A DNA stretch of 64,000 bases from Vitis vinifera (lineage: Eukaryota > Streptophyta > Magnoliopsida > Vitales > Vitaceae). Of the stretch, positions 11,401-22,275 are shown piece after piece. The notes beneath the pieces are model-generated. The model was not told the DNA's origin. It searched no databases and saw only the letters and a list, made by a program, of their open reading frames with translations. Position 1 is the first letter of the stretch; each line of letters starts with the position of its first letter. The stretch lies in the NCBI RefSeq assembly GCF_030704535.1, contig NC_081810.1, positions 3,629,501 through 3,693,500 on the forward strand, read 5' to 3'. Both the position numbers and the translations under genes were made by a program.

Positions 11401-13125
11401 AGTTACCTTTAAAATGTTTTATTTCCTTTCATGATTGTGGTATTTATAGGCATAAAATACTATTAAAAGATCACTTATCATTTAGCCATGGGCAATCAAA
11501 TTCATGTATAATCATATTGAGGTCAATTCAAAAACCTCAAACCCCACTACTTGGTACCAACAACATGAATACCTCTTCAATAAGCAGCTATATCTACAAC
11601 TATATAATCAAATTACATAACATAACAGGCAATCAAGTACTGACTCGCCATCACTGTTTTCAGAAGTCTTCTTCATATTCTTACTTGAATCATTAATTCG
11701 CCTTGATTACACATGACTAAACCCTCTTAATCAAATTTTTTCTCATCACATCTTCCACATGAGAACATTCTTTTTTTTATTTTTTATCTTTGTTTGTCTT
11801 GCATTACCATTCATCCAAGTCAACATCCTCATTTTAGCAATACCCTACTTCTGAACATGTTATTTCCTGTCTGCCTAACATTTGTTAACTTAAAACATAA
11901 ATGGCTGCAGAGCCACCATATAGAATTTTTGGTCTAACTTGAGAGGCATCCCCAAATCACATTAACAGTCTAGACTGACTTCTCTATTTCAGCCATCCTG
12001 CTTCAGTCATGCATACCTGGTTTCTACATCAGTCAGTCATATTTCAGTAAGTTTTTAGCTTGTCTATAAAGCTTTTAAGAGTTTATAAATACGAGTCGTT
12101 TGTATGAAATGAAACTTTCAAGTTTGAACTTGAAAATCTGAAACTTTTAGTTGATTAGAAGGCACGATAGAATGACTCTCTAGATTTCGGTACTGCTTTT
12201 CCTTGTCCTCCTACTCTTTCTCCTACTTTCTTCCAATTCTTAGCACAACTGTATTTCTCCCTGAACCAATAACACCTGTCAGCTTTTTTTATTTCTCAAA
12301 CCTGAGCCCTAGTTTCACGACCCTAAATTTCATCTTCATGATTTTTCCCAAGCATCCAAATTAATTACGAACTAGCTGCTGCCCCAACACTCCAGTAACA
12401 AATCCCCCAGAATCCTAGTAAACATTTACTTTTAAGGCCTTATCTTGAACTCTAAAATTGACTTCAATCTCTAAAAAAATCCCAAAACTATAACCTTTTT
12501 AGGGCCAGGCAAAACAATTGAGAAACCTTTCAATGTTTAAACGCTTGTATTAACTTTTCCCCACATTTTGATCCTACTATAGATCGGAAATTCATCTTCA
12601 AAACAAAGTTTTGAAATTTTAAACATGTATTCAACCGCAATGAATTCGTGAATACATAAAAGAAAGAACTTTGAACCAAGTAGCAAAATTCCCTCTTCTT
12701 ATTTGACCTGCCAACACCAATCCTCTCTCCGCACTTCCCATCAAGTGCCGCAGAACGCATCCAATATAAACAGTTGCAACTCAGATAAAATGAACAATCG
12801 TTTTCTAATTTTAAGGTAGAAACCCTAAAACAATAAATAAAAAAGTCTTATGTTCTAATTTCTAGGGTTTGAAGAATACCAGCGATTGAGGATCCAATTG
12901 AGATTGAGTGTCAGCAATGGATTTGTAAATGCATTTGCGCTGCTCGAAAACAATAACTCCTGTGAATATGCTTCCCAATGCTGCACCAAGAAGGCGCTCC
13001 TGCATCCACACCAACACGCCACTAGGTCACATCACAGAGCAATGTAGATTTATATAAATGAATCAACTGGTTTTCCTCCGAAAGAAAAGAGATCGACGAT
13101 GAACCTGAGCGAGCACGCTGATCAT
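8440..13125 (-). CDS. Small conserved-looking 85-residue protein, three exons
   Basis: Coding exons on the minus strand are 13105-13125, 12880-12999 and 8440-8556. All junctions are GT-AG and all introns fall between codons, giving 85 residues. Exon 1 is only seven codons (MISVLAQ). Exon 2 begins ERLLGAALGSIFTGVIVFEQ and carries a hydrophobic Gly-rich helix at about residues 10-25 that could be a membrane anchor. Exon 3 begins KTEPIFGKKSRLEFAHLWNK and ends SSRGW. The last intron is 4.3 kb and carries a LINE fragment in opposite orientation. I do not recognise the family. The C-terminal half is charged and helical-looking. The intact frame over three exons with good splice sites supports a real gene; its function is unknown. 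Confidence 0.8.
9795..10815 (+). mobile_element. 3' fragment of an L1-type LINE inside an intron
   Basis: The plus strand at about 9825-10060 reads, across frame breaks, like the region after the reverse transcriptase (GFWKAIQRGWEDFF, then FWCDI). A longer open stretch at 10298-10783 contains the RT-associated zinc-binding region (CHLCQQEETTCPSHI...ELWSLLFTTFGITW...CLFWCNWKEYKRRVF). The fragment ends near 10800 in an ATCAATAAAAG-type A-rich tail. The endonuclease and most of the reverse transcriptase are absent, as expected for 5' truncation. It lies in intron 2 of the 85-residue protein gene, antisense to it. Confidence 0.75.
11220..11345 (-). mobile_element. Possible retroposon 3' tail
   Basis: The minus strand ends here in TTATCAACAAAAAAAGCC, resembling the 3' tail of grape-type LINE/SINE insertions such as the one ending near 10815 on the other strand. 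No coding part is visible, so this is tentative. Confidence 0.25.
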
Positions 13126-13818
13126 GGCTTCTTCGTAAGTTTGGATTCTTCCTCGGGAAAGTGGGAAAGGTTTCTGTTTTCACCCCAAACACTGCGCAGG
13201 GGTTCGAGTTTATATTTATGTTTTCTATCATTTAATTGACAAAAATGATGGTTTTACCGTTATCATTGTGCTTTATTTATTTAGAAATGTTGGAATGGAC
13301 ATTTCTGGCAACCGTCATTAAAAATTTTGGAAAAAGTATATTTCCAATTTAATAAATAAAAAAAAATCAATTAAGACTTCTTATACTCTCACCTATTAAA
13401 GGAATTACATGATTTTGCATGATTTAAAATTAGTTTTCAATTAAAGTTAAGATAAAAAAAGTTATCCAATAAGATAATGTTAGAAAAGATATATAGTTCC
13501 TAAAACGTGTTAATGCAATAATAATATCGAGAGTATATATTTTTTATTTCCTTGATTAATCTAATTTCTTTTAATTGCTAGGCAAAATAATGAGTTTTTG
13601 TTGAAAAAACATCATTTTCATCTAATTGGGTCTATATCATTTCTTAAATTGAATATCATTTAATTTCATTATCTTGGACATGGGCGTGAATGTAGACATG
13701 TAAATATAGGCAAGGACATGGACATTACGTGGTTGTCATGGTAGGCAAAGTTCCAAGCATTGTGGCGATCATGGTCGTTCTTCAAAATTTTTAACTAAAG
13801 AAAGTCGTTAGACCAATA

Positions 13819-14250
13819 AAAACTCTGATAACACTTGTTAAGTATGTGGAAGCTCTAATATTACTTGTTGAGAAAAATCACAACACTCCAAACCAATAGC
13901 AAAAATAAAGTAAAATATATAAGACAAAATATTTACGTTGTTATCATCTCCCTTTCATAGACATAGGTAATCACCCATGTCTATGAAAAGGATATCAAAT
14001 TTATAAGTGAGAGATATTTGATTAAAAGACTTCAAATATTATTAAAATTGAAAGAATGATTTTTTATTATTATTATTCTTTAAAGAAAACTCCTTTTGGA
14101 CAATATTACAATTCTTTATTTCCTCAAAATGACATTTATTTCTCATTCCGAGTCATTTGCCTCATTTTCTTCCAATGGATTTTTCCAAATTCTCATCATA
14201 CTCTCTCCCTTTGAAATTTCAGATGAAGTTCAAACCTAAAACAAAGATAA
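13819..14250 (-). mobile_element. Decayed Copia LTR fragment with primer-binding-site-like edge
   Basis: CTCTGATAACACTTGTTAAG near 13822 and CTCTAATATTACTTGTTGAG near 13853 resemble the junction of a Met-tRNA primer-binding site (complement) with an LTR beginning TGTTGAGAA. The sequence that follows includes a perfect inverted repeat at 13953-13988. The outer end is not defined and no coding part is attached. Confidence 0.4.
13953..13988. repeat. Perfect 12-bp inverted repeat
   Basis: TTTCATAGACAT (13953-13964) is followed after 12 bases by its exact reverse complement ATGTCTATGAAA (13977-13988). It could form a hairpin in the transcript of the enclosing LTR-like sequence. Confidence 0.85.
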
Positions 14251-15480
14251 ATGGACAAAGATAAGTCACAACTCTTTCATCCTTCTTTTTTTTTCAAATC
14301 TTTCGTTCTTTTTTTTCTTGTTTTATGACTTATTTTTGTAGTCATTTCAAGTTACCATTACCATTGAAAACTTTACCTTCGTCAAGTTTTTTTTTTTAAC
14401 CAAACTTAACTCTTGTTTAGTTCAAGTGAACATGAAATTAACATTTATTAAATTTGTAATAAATAAAATTTAAACATAATAAATATCTAAAATGAAAACA
14501 ATAATAAGTTGTTTGAGATATAAGATGGTTAGGAAAAGGAAGAAAAAGTGAAATGAAGAGATAGATGTTCTTTTTTGTGGCAAATAAGGAATATAATGAA
14601 TGAAATAGGCGGGAAGACAATGTTTTTTTTTTTTGTGGCAAATAAAATAAAAAGGTTAAAAATGTTCAAAGATGATCATTCCTCCACAAAATTAAAAGGA
14701 ATGAAGGATCGCTTTTATAATTTGAGAGTTATTTTGACCCATGTGTTTAAATAACTCTATTAATAAACTTTAAGAATACAACTTCAAACTCTCCGAGTCT
14801 TCCTTTGCCTAAAACTCAATGTATTATTTGTCTATCTCTCATTACTTTTTTCCTACTTTTTTTTCTCTCCTTTTGTAAATCTATCATAAAACCATATATT
14901 CATAAAGTCCTATGTGTTAATGCTAAAACAATAGTTTCATAATCTCAATCAAATTTTAAAAAGTAAGTTACTATATTAACTTTTCTAAAAATGAAAAATA
15001 AATCATTTGAACCAAGTCTTAACCATTATATCATATCAATAGAAGTGGAATAACAAAGCGAAAACACAAGAAGCAAAAATACTAAAAGACGAGTCTTATA
15101 AAACTAAATATTATAGATATGACACAAGGTGCATGCCTATCACACATTAAAATATTTAATCAAACTTTATCAAGATGAGTAAAAAGAAAAATTAACCATT
15201 TGATTCTAAATGGGAATGCCCATCTAGATTAAGTGTAACGATATCACTTTTAACATGTTCTTTATTTTCTCCTTTATCTTTGAAATATTAGACATTTTTG
15301 TTATGAGTTGCACACAGATAATTTCTTTTCATTAATTTCCTTTTTTGTTTTAATATACATAAATTAATCTTACTAATTCCTTAGTAATTTGCAATATGAA
15401 CCTTGTTGAGGAATGTTTCATACATTGTGCAACAACACAAATTTTTTTATATCAAAGATATTTCTCAAACTTAATCGTAA

Positions 15481-15925
15481 TTGAAACAAATATTAATACG
15501 ATACAAGGCTCTACAACACTACAAGGGCTTTTGGAAAAATGACCATTGTATTAAGAAATTTTGTATCTATGATGCTCTACATTCTAGTAGATCTAAAAGA
15601 AATTTATTTTGTTTTAAAAATATACGTCAATTTGATACCATGCAAGAAAATCATATTGGATATTTTTGTATCACTTCTATACTTTCTAACCAAAAACATA
15701 TCTTACAAAAACTTCTTATATGATCCTATAAGTTATATCATACCACTATTACACCTACTAAAAACTTTTATAGGACATGGCCAATTATGTCATTCAAGTT
15801 TAGGTCTTTGTGAGGTCCTCGACTTCTTAATTATAATAACTTTTTCCTCTCATTGTTTTGGTAGAAACCTTAAAATATTCTTCACCATTTTTATTCAATT
15901 TAAACATTTTCCAATGATTAAAGAT
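15481..15925 (+). pseudogene. Copia pre-integrase fragment
   Basis: The plus-strand frame contains IYDALHSSRSKRNLFCFKNI and, further on, GYFCITSILSNQKHILQKLL. This matches the spacing of the Copia region just before the integrase zinc finger, where a conserved Asn-Leu-(Leu/Phe)-Ser/Cys-Phe-Lys-Asp/Asn-Ile phrase is usual. The frame shifts near 15720 and the expected RLGHP motif is not intact. It is an isolated relic. Confidence 0.5.
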
Positions 15926-18855
15926 CATTGATAATGTTGATGAACCTAATAATTATTTTAATAAAAATGTCATTATCTTGCATATTAAATAATTCGTGAT
16001 TTTTTATTTTTTAACTCAATTTATTTATTTGTGATCATCTCAAGCAATCTTCGTATTTCTTTTGTCTATTCTAGTGAGATTGAAGTAATCCTATATCAAA
16101 AGAAGATAAAAAAGAGAGTTTCCTTATCCTATAAAAGAAAGTCCATCTCCTATACCATTCATCCCCAGAAAGGCTTTTATTATTTTGTAAGTTTTTATAT
16201 TATTTTATCTTAATAGAGATAAAATGTTGTAATTTTATTTTCATATGGTGGATATTTTTCGCTTATTCCCCCTCCAACCTTATATTAATCAATAGTTGAG
16301 TAATAAATTTAAGTAGTAAATTTAATTTGAACATTCAATAATTGAGACAGCTAAAGTGTGAAATTTATTCATTTTATAAATTTAAATTAGCCTTATATTA
16401 ATCATATGACATTTTTTGAAAATTTAAGCATACACAATATCTCATGGAGATAAAAGTATATTGTTTATATAGAGAAGTTAAATTATCATTTAATAATACA
16501 ATTTCACGTGTTATAGTTTAAACTATAAAAAAAGTATTATCATAATTTCTTATATAAAAATGTATTGACTATTTTCCAATCATTATTTATCTCAAAAGTG
16601 GGTATAAATATTTAAAATTTTTCTCAACAATTACCTTCCAATAAATAAATAATTGATATCATATGCTATGATTCAGTAATTTGACTTAACTTCAAAATTT
16701 TAATTATAAAAATGAAATTAATTAAATAGGCTTTTTATTTAAAAAAAGTTCCATTTTAATTTAAAAAATGATTTGATATGCTTCTTTTAAATTTGCCATT
16801 TTTATTACTATGCTTTTTATCTTAATTACCATAATTTAATTAAACTAATAAATGATTTATAATTAAATATAATTTAACTATACATTAAAAATATCTCATA
16901 AATAGTTAATAATAATGAAAAACTAGTGACTTATTCAAGTTGATAACAACAATTTTTTTCTTTTATCGAAAATCATTTAATGTGTCTTAACCTTTATAAT
17001 ATTTAACATAACAAGTGAAGCACACTTACTTATTAATTACATTTATGAATTAAAAATTTGGGATATTTCGTTGAAATATTGAATGTAGGTGGTCGATACG
17101 AAATTGATCACCAAAGAAGTTTCGGCAAATGTGAGCTGCATGCGGGCCTTGCGCTAAGAAATCATCAATTTTTTTAAAATTGCCATTTTTTTTTAAATTC
17201 ATGTTTTTTTTTCTGATTTATCCTCTATTTTAAATTTATATCAACTTTTTATTCAATATTATCCTTTTTATTTATAATTATTTTTCATATTTATCATATT
17301 TAAAAAATTTACGACTACTTCACTTTTAATTTTTTTTTTATATTTATCCTTTTAATTTTATATAATTTTAAATGTTTTTATTTTAAAATATGAAAAATAC
17401 AAATTTATTAAAAAATTGTTACAATATTTAAAAAAATCACGAATTTCTAATATTTTATAAATTAAAATTAATTTAACAAGATAAATTATTAATATAATTT
17501 TTAATAATTTTAATTATTTAAATACATTAATGTTAATAGTAAAAAGTTTGTCACCATAGATTTGTAATAAAATTTTAGAAATTAAATCTTAAATAAAATA
17601 TTTTATATAAATTGATTTAATTTTTTTATTTAAAACATAATAAAGCATGTTTTAATAAAAATAGTTTAAAATTTTTAAAACAAATGAATATAAATATATT
17701 AAAATAATTTAAACTATTTTTTCTAAAATAAATTTGATGAATATTATCTTTCATCTTACTTATATTAATTATACTTACAAAATAACTTTAATTGATGTAT
17801 TATTGCTTATTTTATCATTATTTATTTTTTAAGTTTTTTTAAATATTTTTTTTGAATTTTAAATAATTTCTTTCATATCCATATTTTTATCAAAATATCC
17901 ATTGATATATTTGTAAAATCCAAATATGTTTATTAGTATTTTCATCATTGAGTATATTTAAAATTCGTGCAAATTGATACAAAAATTAACTTAAAATAAT
18001 GAGAATTATAAATGAAAGTGTTTTTAAGCATGAATTTTTTTTAATACTTGAATAATAAAATAATTTTTTAAAATATTAAAACGGTTAAAAATAACCGTGA
18101 CTCACAAAAATAGTTTGTTTGTTTTTTTTAACATTTAAATAATAAAATAAAATTTTCAAATATTAAAAATGTTAAAAATCATGGTGACTTTTCAAGGTGA
18201 TGGTATGTAAGTCTAGCAACTATTACACAAACAAACGATGTATTAAAGGCTCGTGATGAATCATAGGAATACTTTTTAAGAGTCAAAAGATTTACAAATT
18301 AAGTACAATAGCTTAAAGTAGTTGATCTTTATAGCAACTAACCATTGGAAACAATTTCTCATCCGTCAACTGTCATTTAATGAGAGTTGCAGATGACTGT
18401 TGATGCTAAGAGTATGACCGGTCGCCCAATAAGTAGATTGTGCTAAATAGCACAAATTTTGGGTTTAGGTGAGACCGGTTGGCAGCCCAAGTTCATGAGT
18501 TAGAAATTTATGCTCCAATGCTTTCTCCTTACTTGGTCTTTTTAAGGCTACGTTTGGATTTGCGAAAATTTGAGGGAAAGAAAATAGGGAGGAAGAGCGG
18601 AAGAAAGGAGAAAGCAAAGAAATATGTTGAACATTATAGACTGGTTAGAATGTGAGAATAATTAGTGAAATAGAAAAAAAGAAAAGGAAAATGAAGGGTG
18701 TTTTTCGATATGAACCTGTGGAGGGGATGCATGTCTGGAGGTGTAATGGCGGAGCGGAGGATGCATGTGAAGTCTACTGCAATTTTCCATCACCCGCTGT
18801 TCATTGACTTTGACACCCCATCTCATGTGACCATCGTTTCTTCCTGCGTCACTGC

Positions 18856-18883
18856 TGACTCATGACTCATGACCCATGACTCA
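18856..18883. promoter_or_regulatory. Four tandem TGACTCA-type (GCN4/AP-1-like) heptamers
   Basis: TGACTCA, TGACTCA, TGACCCA and TGACTCA follow each other without a gap, a 7-bp period repeated four times. TGACTCA is a classic bZIP recognition core. The array is about 2.7 kb upstream of the receptor-like kinase ATG, so its target gene is unknown. Confidence 0.5.
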
Positions 18884-19915
18884 TAAGTGGTCCCTCTCTC
18901 ATTGCCCTGTTTGTAATTTGTATACCCACCCCTCTGCACCAAACTCCCCTCCAAACCCCTCTCTTGATTTTGACGTTTCCTCTGTGCTCACCCTACTTTC
19001 ACACTTTAGCCCCCTATCATTTTTACCCCTCCCTCCTCTTTAGTCTACCTCCATCTTTCTATGTCCCCCTCTGCTTGCTATGTCCCCTCTGTTTGCCTTC
19101 TCCATTTTTTTTCCTTTTTCTTTTGACTATTATGATGGTAGTTTCTTATGAATGTCAGTGTGTGTTCCCATACCCCAAGAGTTCAGAGCTCAGCCTTATA
19201 TGAAGTTGAGATGAAACGAAAACTCTCTCCCAGTTTCACAAGAATGAGGCAAAGCCCATTTAAATACTTGTGAGTTTTTGTTTCAGGAGTTATAGGAGGG
19301 GATTGGTTAATGCATGGAATCGTACCAACTTTTCTAGTTTTGATTGCTTCCATGCCTCATTCATTGCAACTCTGGTATTTAAGAGTGAGCGAGGTTTTTC
19401 AGATGACACATAATAATTGAAAGAGACCCAGGGATGCACAAATATACTTGTTAATTGATTGAAGGAGAATAACTCTGATATGAGGCCGGTGCTTCAGTGA
19501 TTCTGGTTGATTGGCTTTCAGGCATTTCAGAGATTCATATTCTTTTGTCCTAATGGATTCCATGGAGGGGCAACAGCTAGACCTGCCTTGATCCTAGCTG
19601 AACCCGACGGGTGTTTGTTTGTTTCAATTTTCAAAGGCTAAAAGAAAAGAAAGAAAAAAAAAATATCATCAAATCCATAATTTTGATATTGTGTGTAATT
19701 TCTTTTGCAGTACCTGGAATGTTCATGTATTCCAAGAAGTGATTTAGAAAAAATAACATTTCCCATCTTATAGTACATTGATTGCCCACCTTAAGTCGTT
19801 GGTTGGGCAACCAACCTCTTTACACCACCACATTTCCTCCTCTACCCATGCTTTAACCCAAAAATTTTCAGATTGAGAATAGTTGATGCAGGGGCAGAAA
19901 AGTCAGTTTGGACCC

Positions 19916-20021
19916 CAATCCATTGTCCCAGATGGAATGAGTAGTGAAGAAGCAAGAAAATGAAGTGGCAATCCATTGCCCCAGATGGAATGGCAAGTGA
20001 AGAAGCAAGAAAATAAAGTGG
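19916..20021. repeat. 53-bp tandem duplication
   Basis: Two copies starting CAATCCATTG at 19916 and 19969 share most bases, including CCCAGATGGAATG and GAAGAAGCAAGAAAAT. It lies in the upstream region of the receptor-like kinase gene. Confidence 0.85.
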
Positions 20022-20200
20022 TGTAACAGGGAACAACTGTTGTTTTGCCTCATTGGAAACATCTGGTCCTACATGTAAGATATGAGCACATTAAATATGT
20101 GCTTGTCTTTGCTGCGTTTATTGGGGAGTCTTTGTTTCGTCAATGCCAACCCACAAAAAGAAGGCCTTCTGGTATGTTGAAAAAAGCAGTTTTGTTGTTC

Positions 20201-21555
20201 TTATTTCTCTTCCTTTGATGGTTCTCTTCGGCGTCGTGATTTGCAGGCATGGGCAGGCTTTAATGGCTACGCACCTCTCTCTCTATGCTTTTGTCTGTGT
20301 GCTGTTGGGGTAGGGTTTTGCTGTTGTCTTTGTCTATTTCTTATGTCAATGGTGACTCTTTCTTAGAAAATTTCTTTTCTGTTTTCTGGAGAATGGTTCC
20401 ACAATACATGATAAGTCATTGTAATCAAATGCCTTATTTTTAGTTACCTCTTGCTCTCCCATGGAAAATCATTTTCTTGGGTTTGAAGTTCTTTAGTTTT
20501 GCTGGAAAATCAGAAGGTTCGTGGGCTTATATTTTTTCTTCCCATTCAGGGGTCATAAGATTTTATTTTTTCCAGTTACATTGTTGTTAATGCGACGTTA
20601 GTAAGAGAACCCTGAAATCTTTTGAGAGTTGCCTGGAAATGATTTTTGAAGACCGGGTCTCAGACTTCTTTGGAATATGGTCAACACCCTCTGTTTTTCT
20701 AGAGGATTTACAAGTTTTCCTTGAGTGTGATTTTCAATGTGCGAGGAAAAAGAAAATTTTTGGTTGTGATTGACTCATTGTAAAGAGATCATATAGCAAG
20801 AATATTTCCTTTTTTTTGGGTGGGATTTTTTTGTTCTTCTAGTTGGGGTTCTGAATTTTCAACAATTCTAAGAACCCAGAAATCATTAGGGTTTTCCGGT
20901 CATTCCTGTGGATGTTCTGGCAAGGTTTTTCCCCTTCTTTTTTGTTTGTTTCTTTCTCAGATAGCTTTGATAGCTGTCATTGCAGGTTTAGCCTTTTGAG
21001 ATCCTCTTGGGAATCTTTTGGGATTTGGGATTTGGTTTTCATGAAATTTGTGGGGTTAAAACCATTGAATAATACCAGGGTTATTTCTGTCCATTTCAGT
21101 AAAAATAAAAGTTGTTATGCTCAGCTTTTTCCATGTCTGATTCATTTTTTTTTGTTCTTATTTCCTTGCTAAGCTGGAAGTCTGTCCGAGAGAACCCAGA
21201 ATTATGTTACAATTAGATTTTGAAATATTTACAAGTTTGAGTGACTTAAATAACTGATTGAAAAGAGACACAGAGAAATCATTTGGTTCTTGTTGCATGA
21301 TTGTTAAAACTGTGGTCATCCACAAAACATTTTCTAGTTTGCATAAGCCTTTAGAAATAAATTTGTGTTTGCCTGATTTAATTGGTAAAAGAATCCTGTT
21401 CTTGATGACTTTGTTCTTTTTGTCTGTTCAAACTATTCAGGGGTTATGTAAGTGCAGATAGAGATTGGGTCCGAGTTTAATGCCATCTCTTTAGGCTGAA
21501 AATGTTGGAAATTAATTGGTTGTCGGGGGCTTCAAATGAGTGATGCTTGCCGACA
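20201..21555 (+). promoter_or_regulatory. Probable 5' leader and promoter region of the kinase gene
   Basis: T-rich, intron-like DNA precedes the first coding exon, so the leader may itself be spliced. No decisive TATA box or transcription start was identified. Two short upstream reading frames near the start codon are listed separately. Confidence 0.35.
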
Positions 21556-21598
21556 ATGCGCTTGTACTGGTGGCAACAGCTGCCGCTGCTTATACTGA
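21502..21598 (+). promoter_or_regulatory. Two upstream ORFs, one overlapping the main start
   Basis: ATG at 21502 opens 13 codons ending at 21543. ATG at 21536 opens 20 codons ending at 21598, overlapping the main ATG (21556) in another frame. The second encodes a Cys-rich peptide ([20 protein letters not shown]). If the mRNA includes them, they should lower translation of the receptor. Confidence 0.45.
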
Positions 21599-22217
21599 TT
21601 CAACTTCTAGAACCCAATAGGCTGAGCCACAAACTGTATGGTATGCTTTCATTTCATCCGTTTTTTTTAGTAATTTTTGCATCTTTATTGAGGTGATACC
21701 AACCATTGCAAAAAATTCCTCTTGTTTCTATGCTCAATTTAATCTTAGAAAGCATTGTTTGTACAATTGGCAGCATTGAAGGAAATGATTTGTATCCTTT
21801 TAAAGCTTTGGTTTGCATATTTGTATCCTCAAAGCTCTTGCTCCATTTCTCTTTGATTCAGTTGGCTGACATTGTCATTTGAATTGTTTTTGTCTGCTAC
21901 CTGTGAGGCTCCTTACAAAGCCACAAACTTGGGCCTGATGAGTTTGATCAGTGGGTTGAAAGAGTGGTGGAATCAAATGAGTTCCCACTGAAAATGTCCC
22001 TTTTTTCTTTTAAAGCAATAGTTGACCACTTCTCACTTATGTATAAGGGATACTGATTTCTCACTTATTCTGTTCCTGTAGCTGAAGCTTTACTTACTTG
22101 CAAGAGCACAGTTGGTAGTCCTCGGCAATTCAGTGGTAGGGCCGGGAGATACCCTTGCCTGAGACAATGGGTATTTGTCGATTATCATAAGCTGAAAGAC
22201 CAAGGTGTTGTTTCTTT

Positions 22218-22275
<58 letters not shown>

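Larger units (their letters stand above)
13126..18540. other. Long AT-rich intergenic region
   Basis: No cellular gene is seen. The stretch holds Copia LTR-like and pre-integrase fragments (listed separately) and very AT-rich DNA from about 15.9 to 18.2 kb. A roughly 60-bp motif recurs near 18035 and 18125. Reading frames are short and show no signatures. Confidence 0.5.
18541..20200. other. Intergenic region upstream of the receptor-like kinase gene
   Basis: A possible MITE edge (ACGTTTGGATTTGCGAAAA) lies at 18549. Pyrimidine-rich DNA covers 18890-19120, a TGACTCA array lies at 18856-18883 and a 53-bp duplication at 19916-20021. The open frame at 18964-19203 is low-complexity and shows no family features. 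Confidence 0.4.

Noticed and set aside
15539-15931. 130-codon frame overlapping the Copia fragment
   Set aside because: The frame matching the Copia pre-integrase region is the other one; this is a shadow.
18964-19203. 79-codon plus-strand frame
   Set aside because: Low-complexity Phe/Leu/Pro/Ser content reflects pyrimidine-rich DNA; no exon signals or family features.
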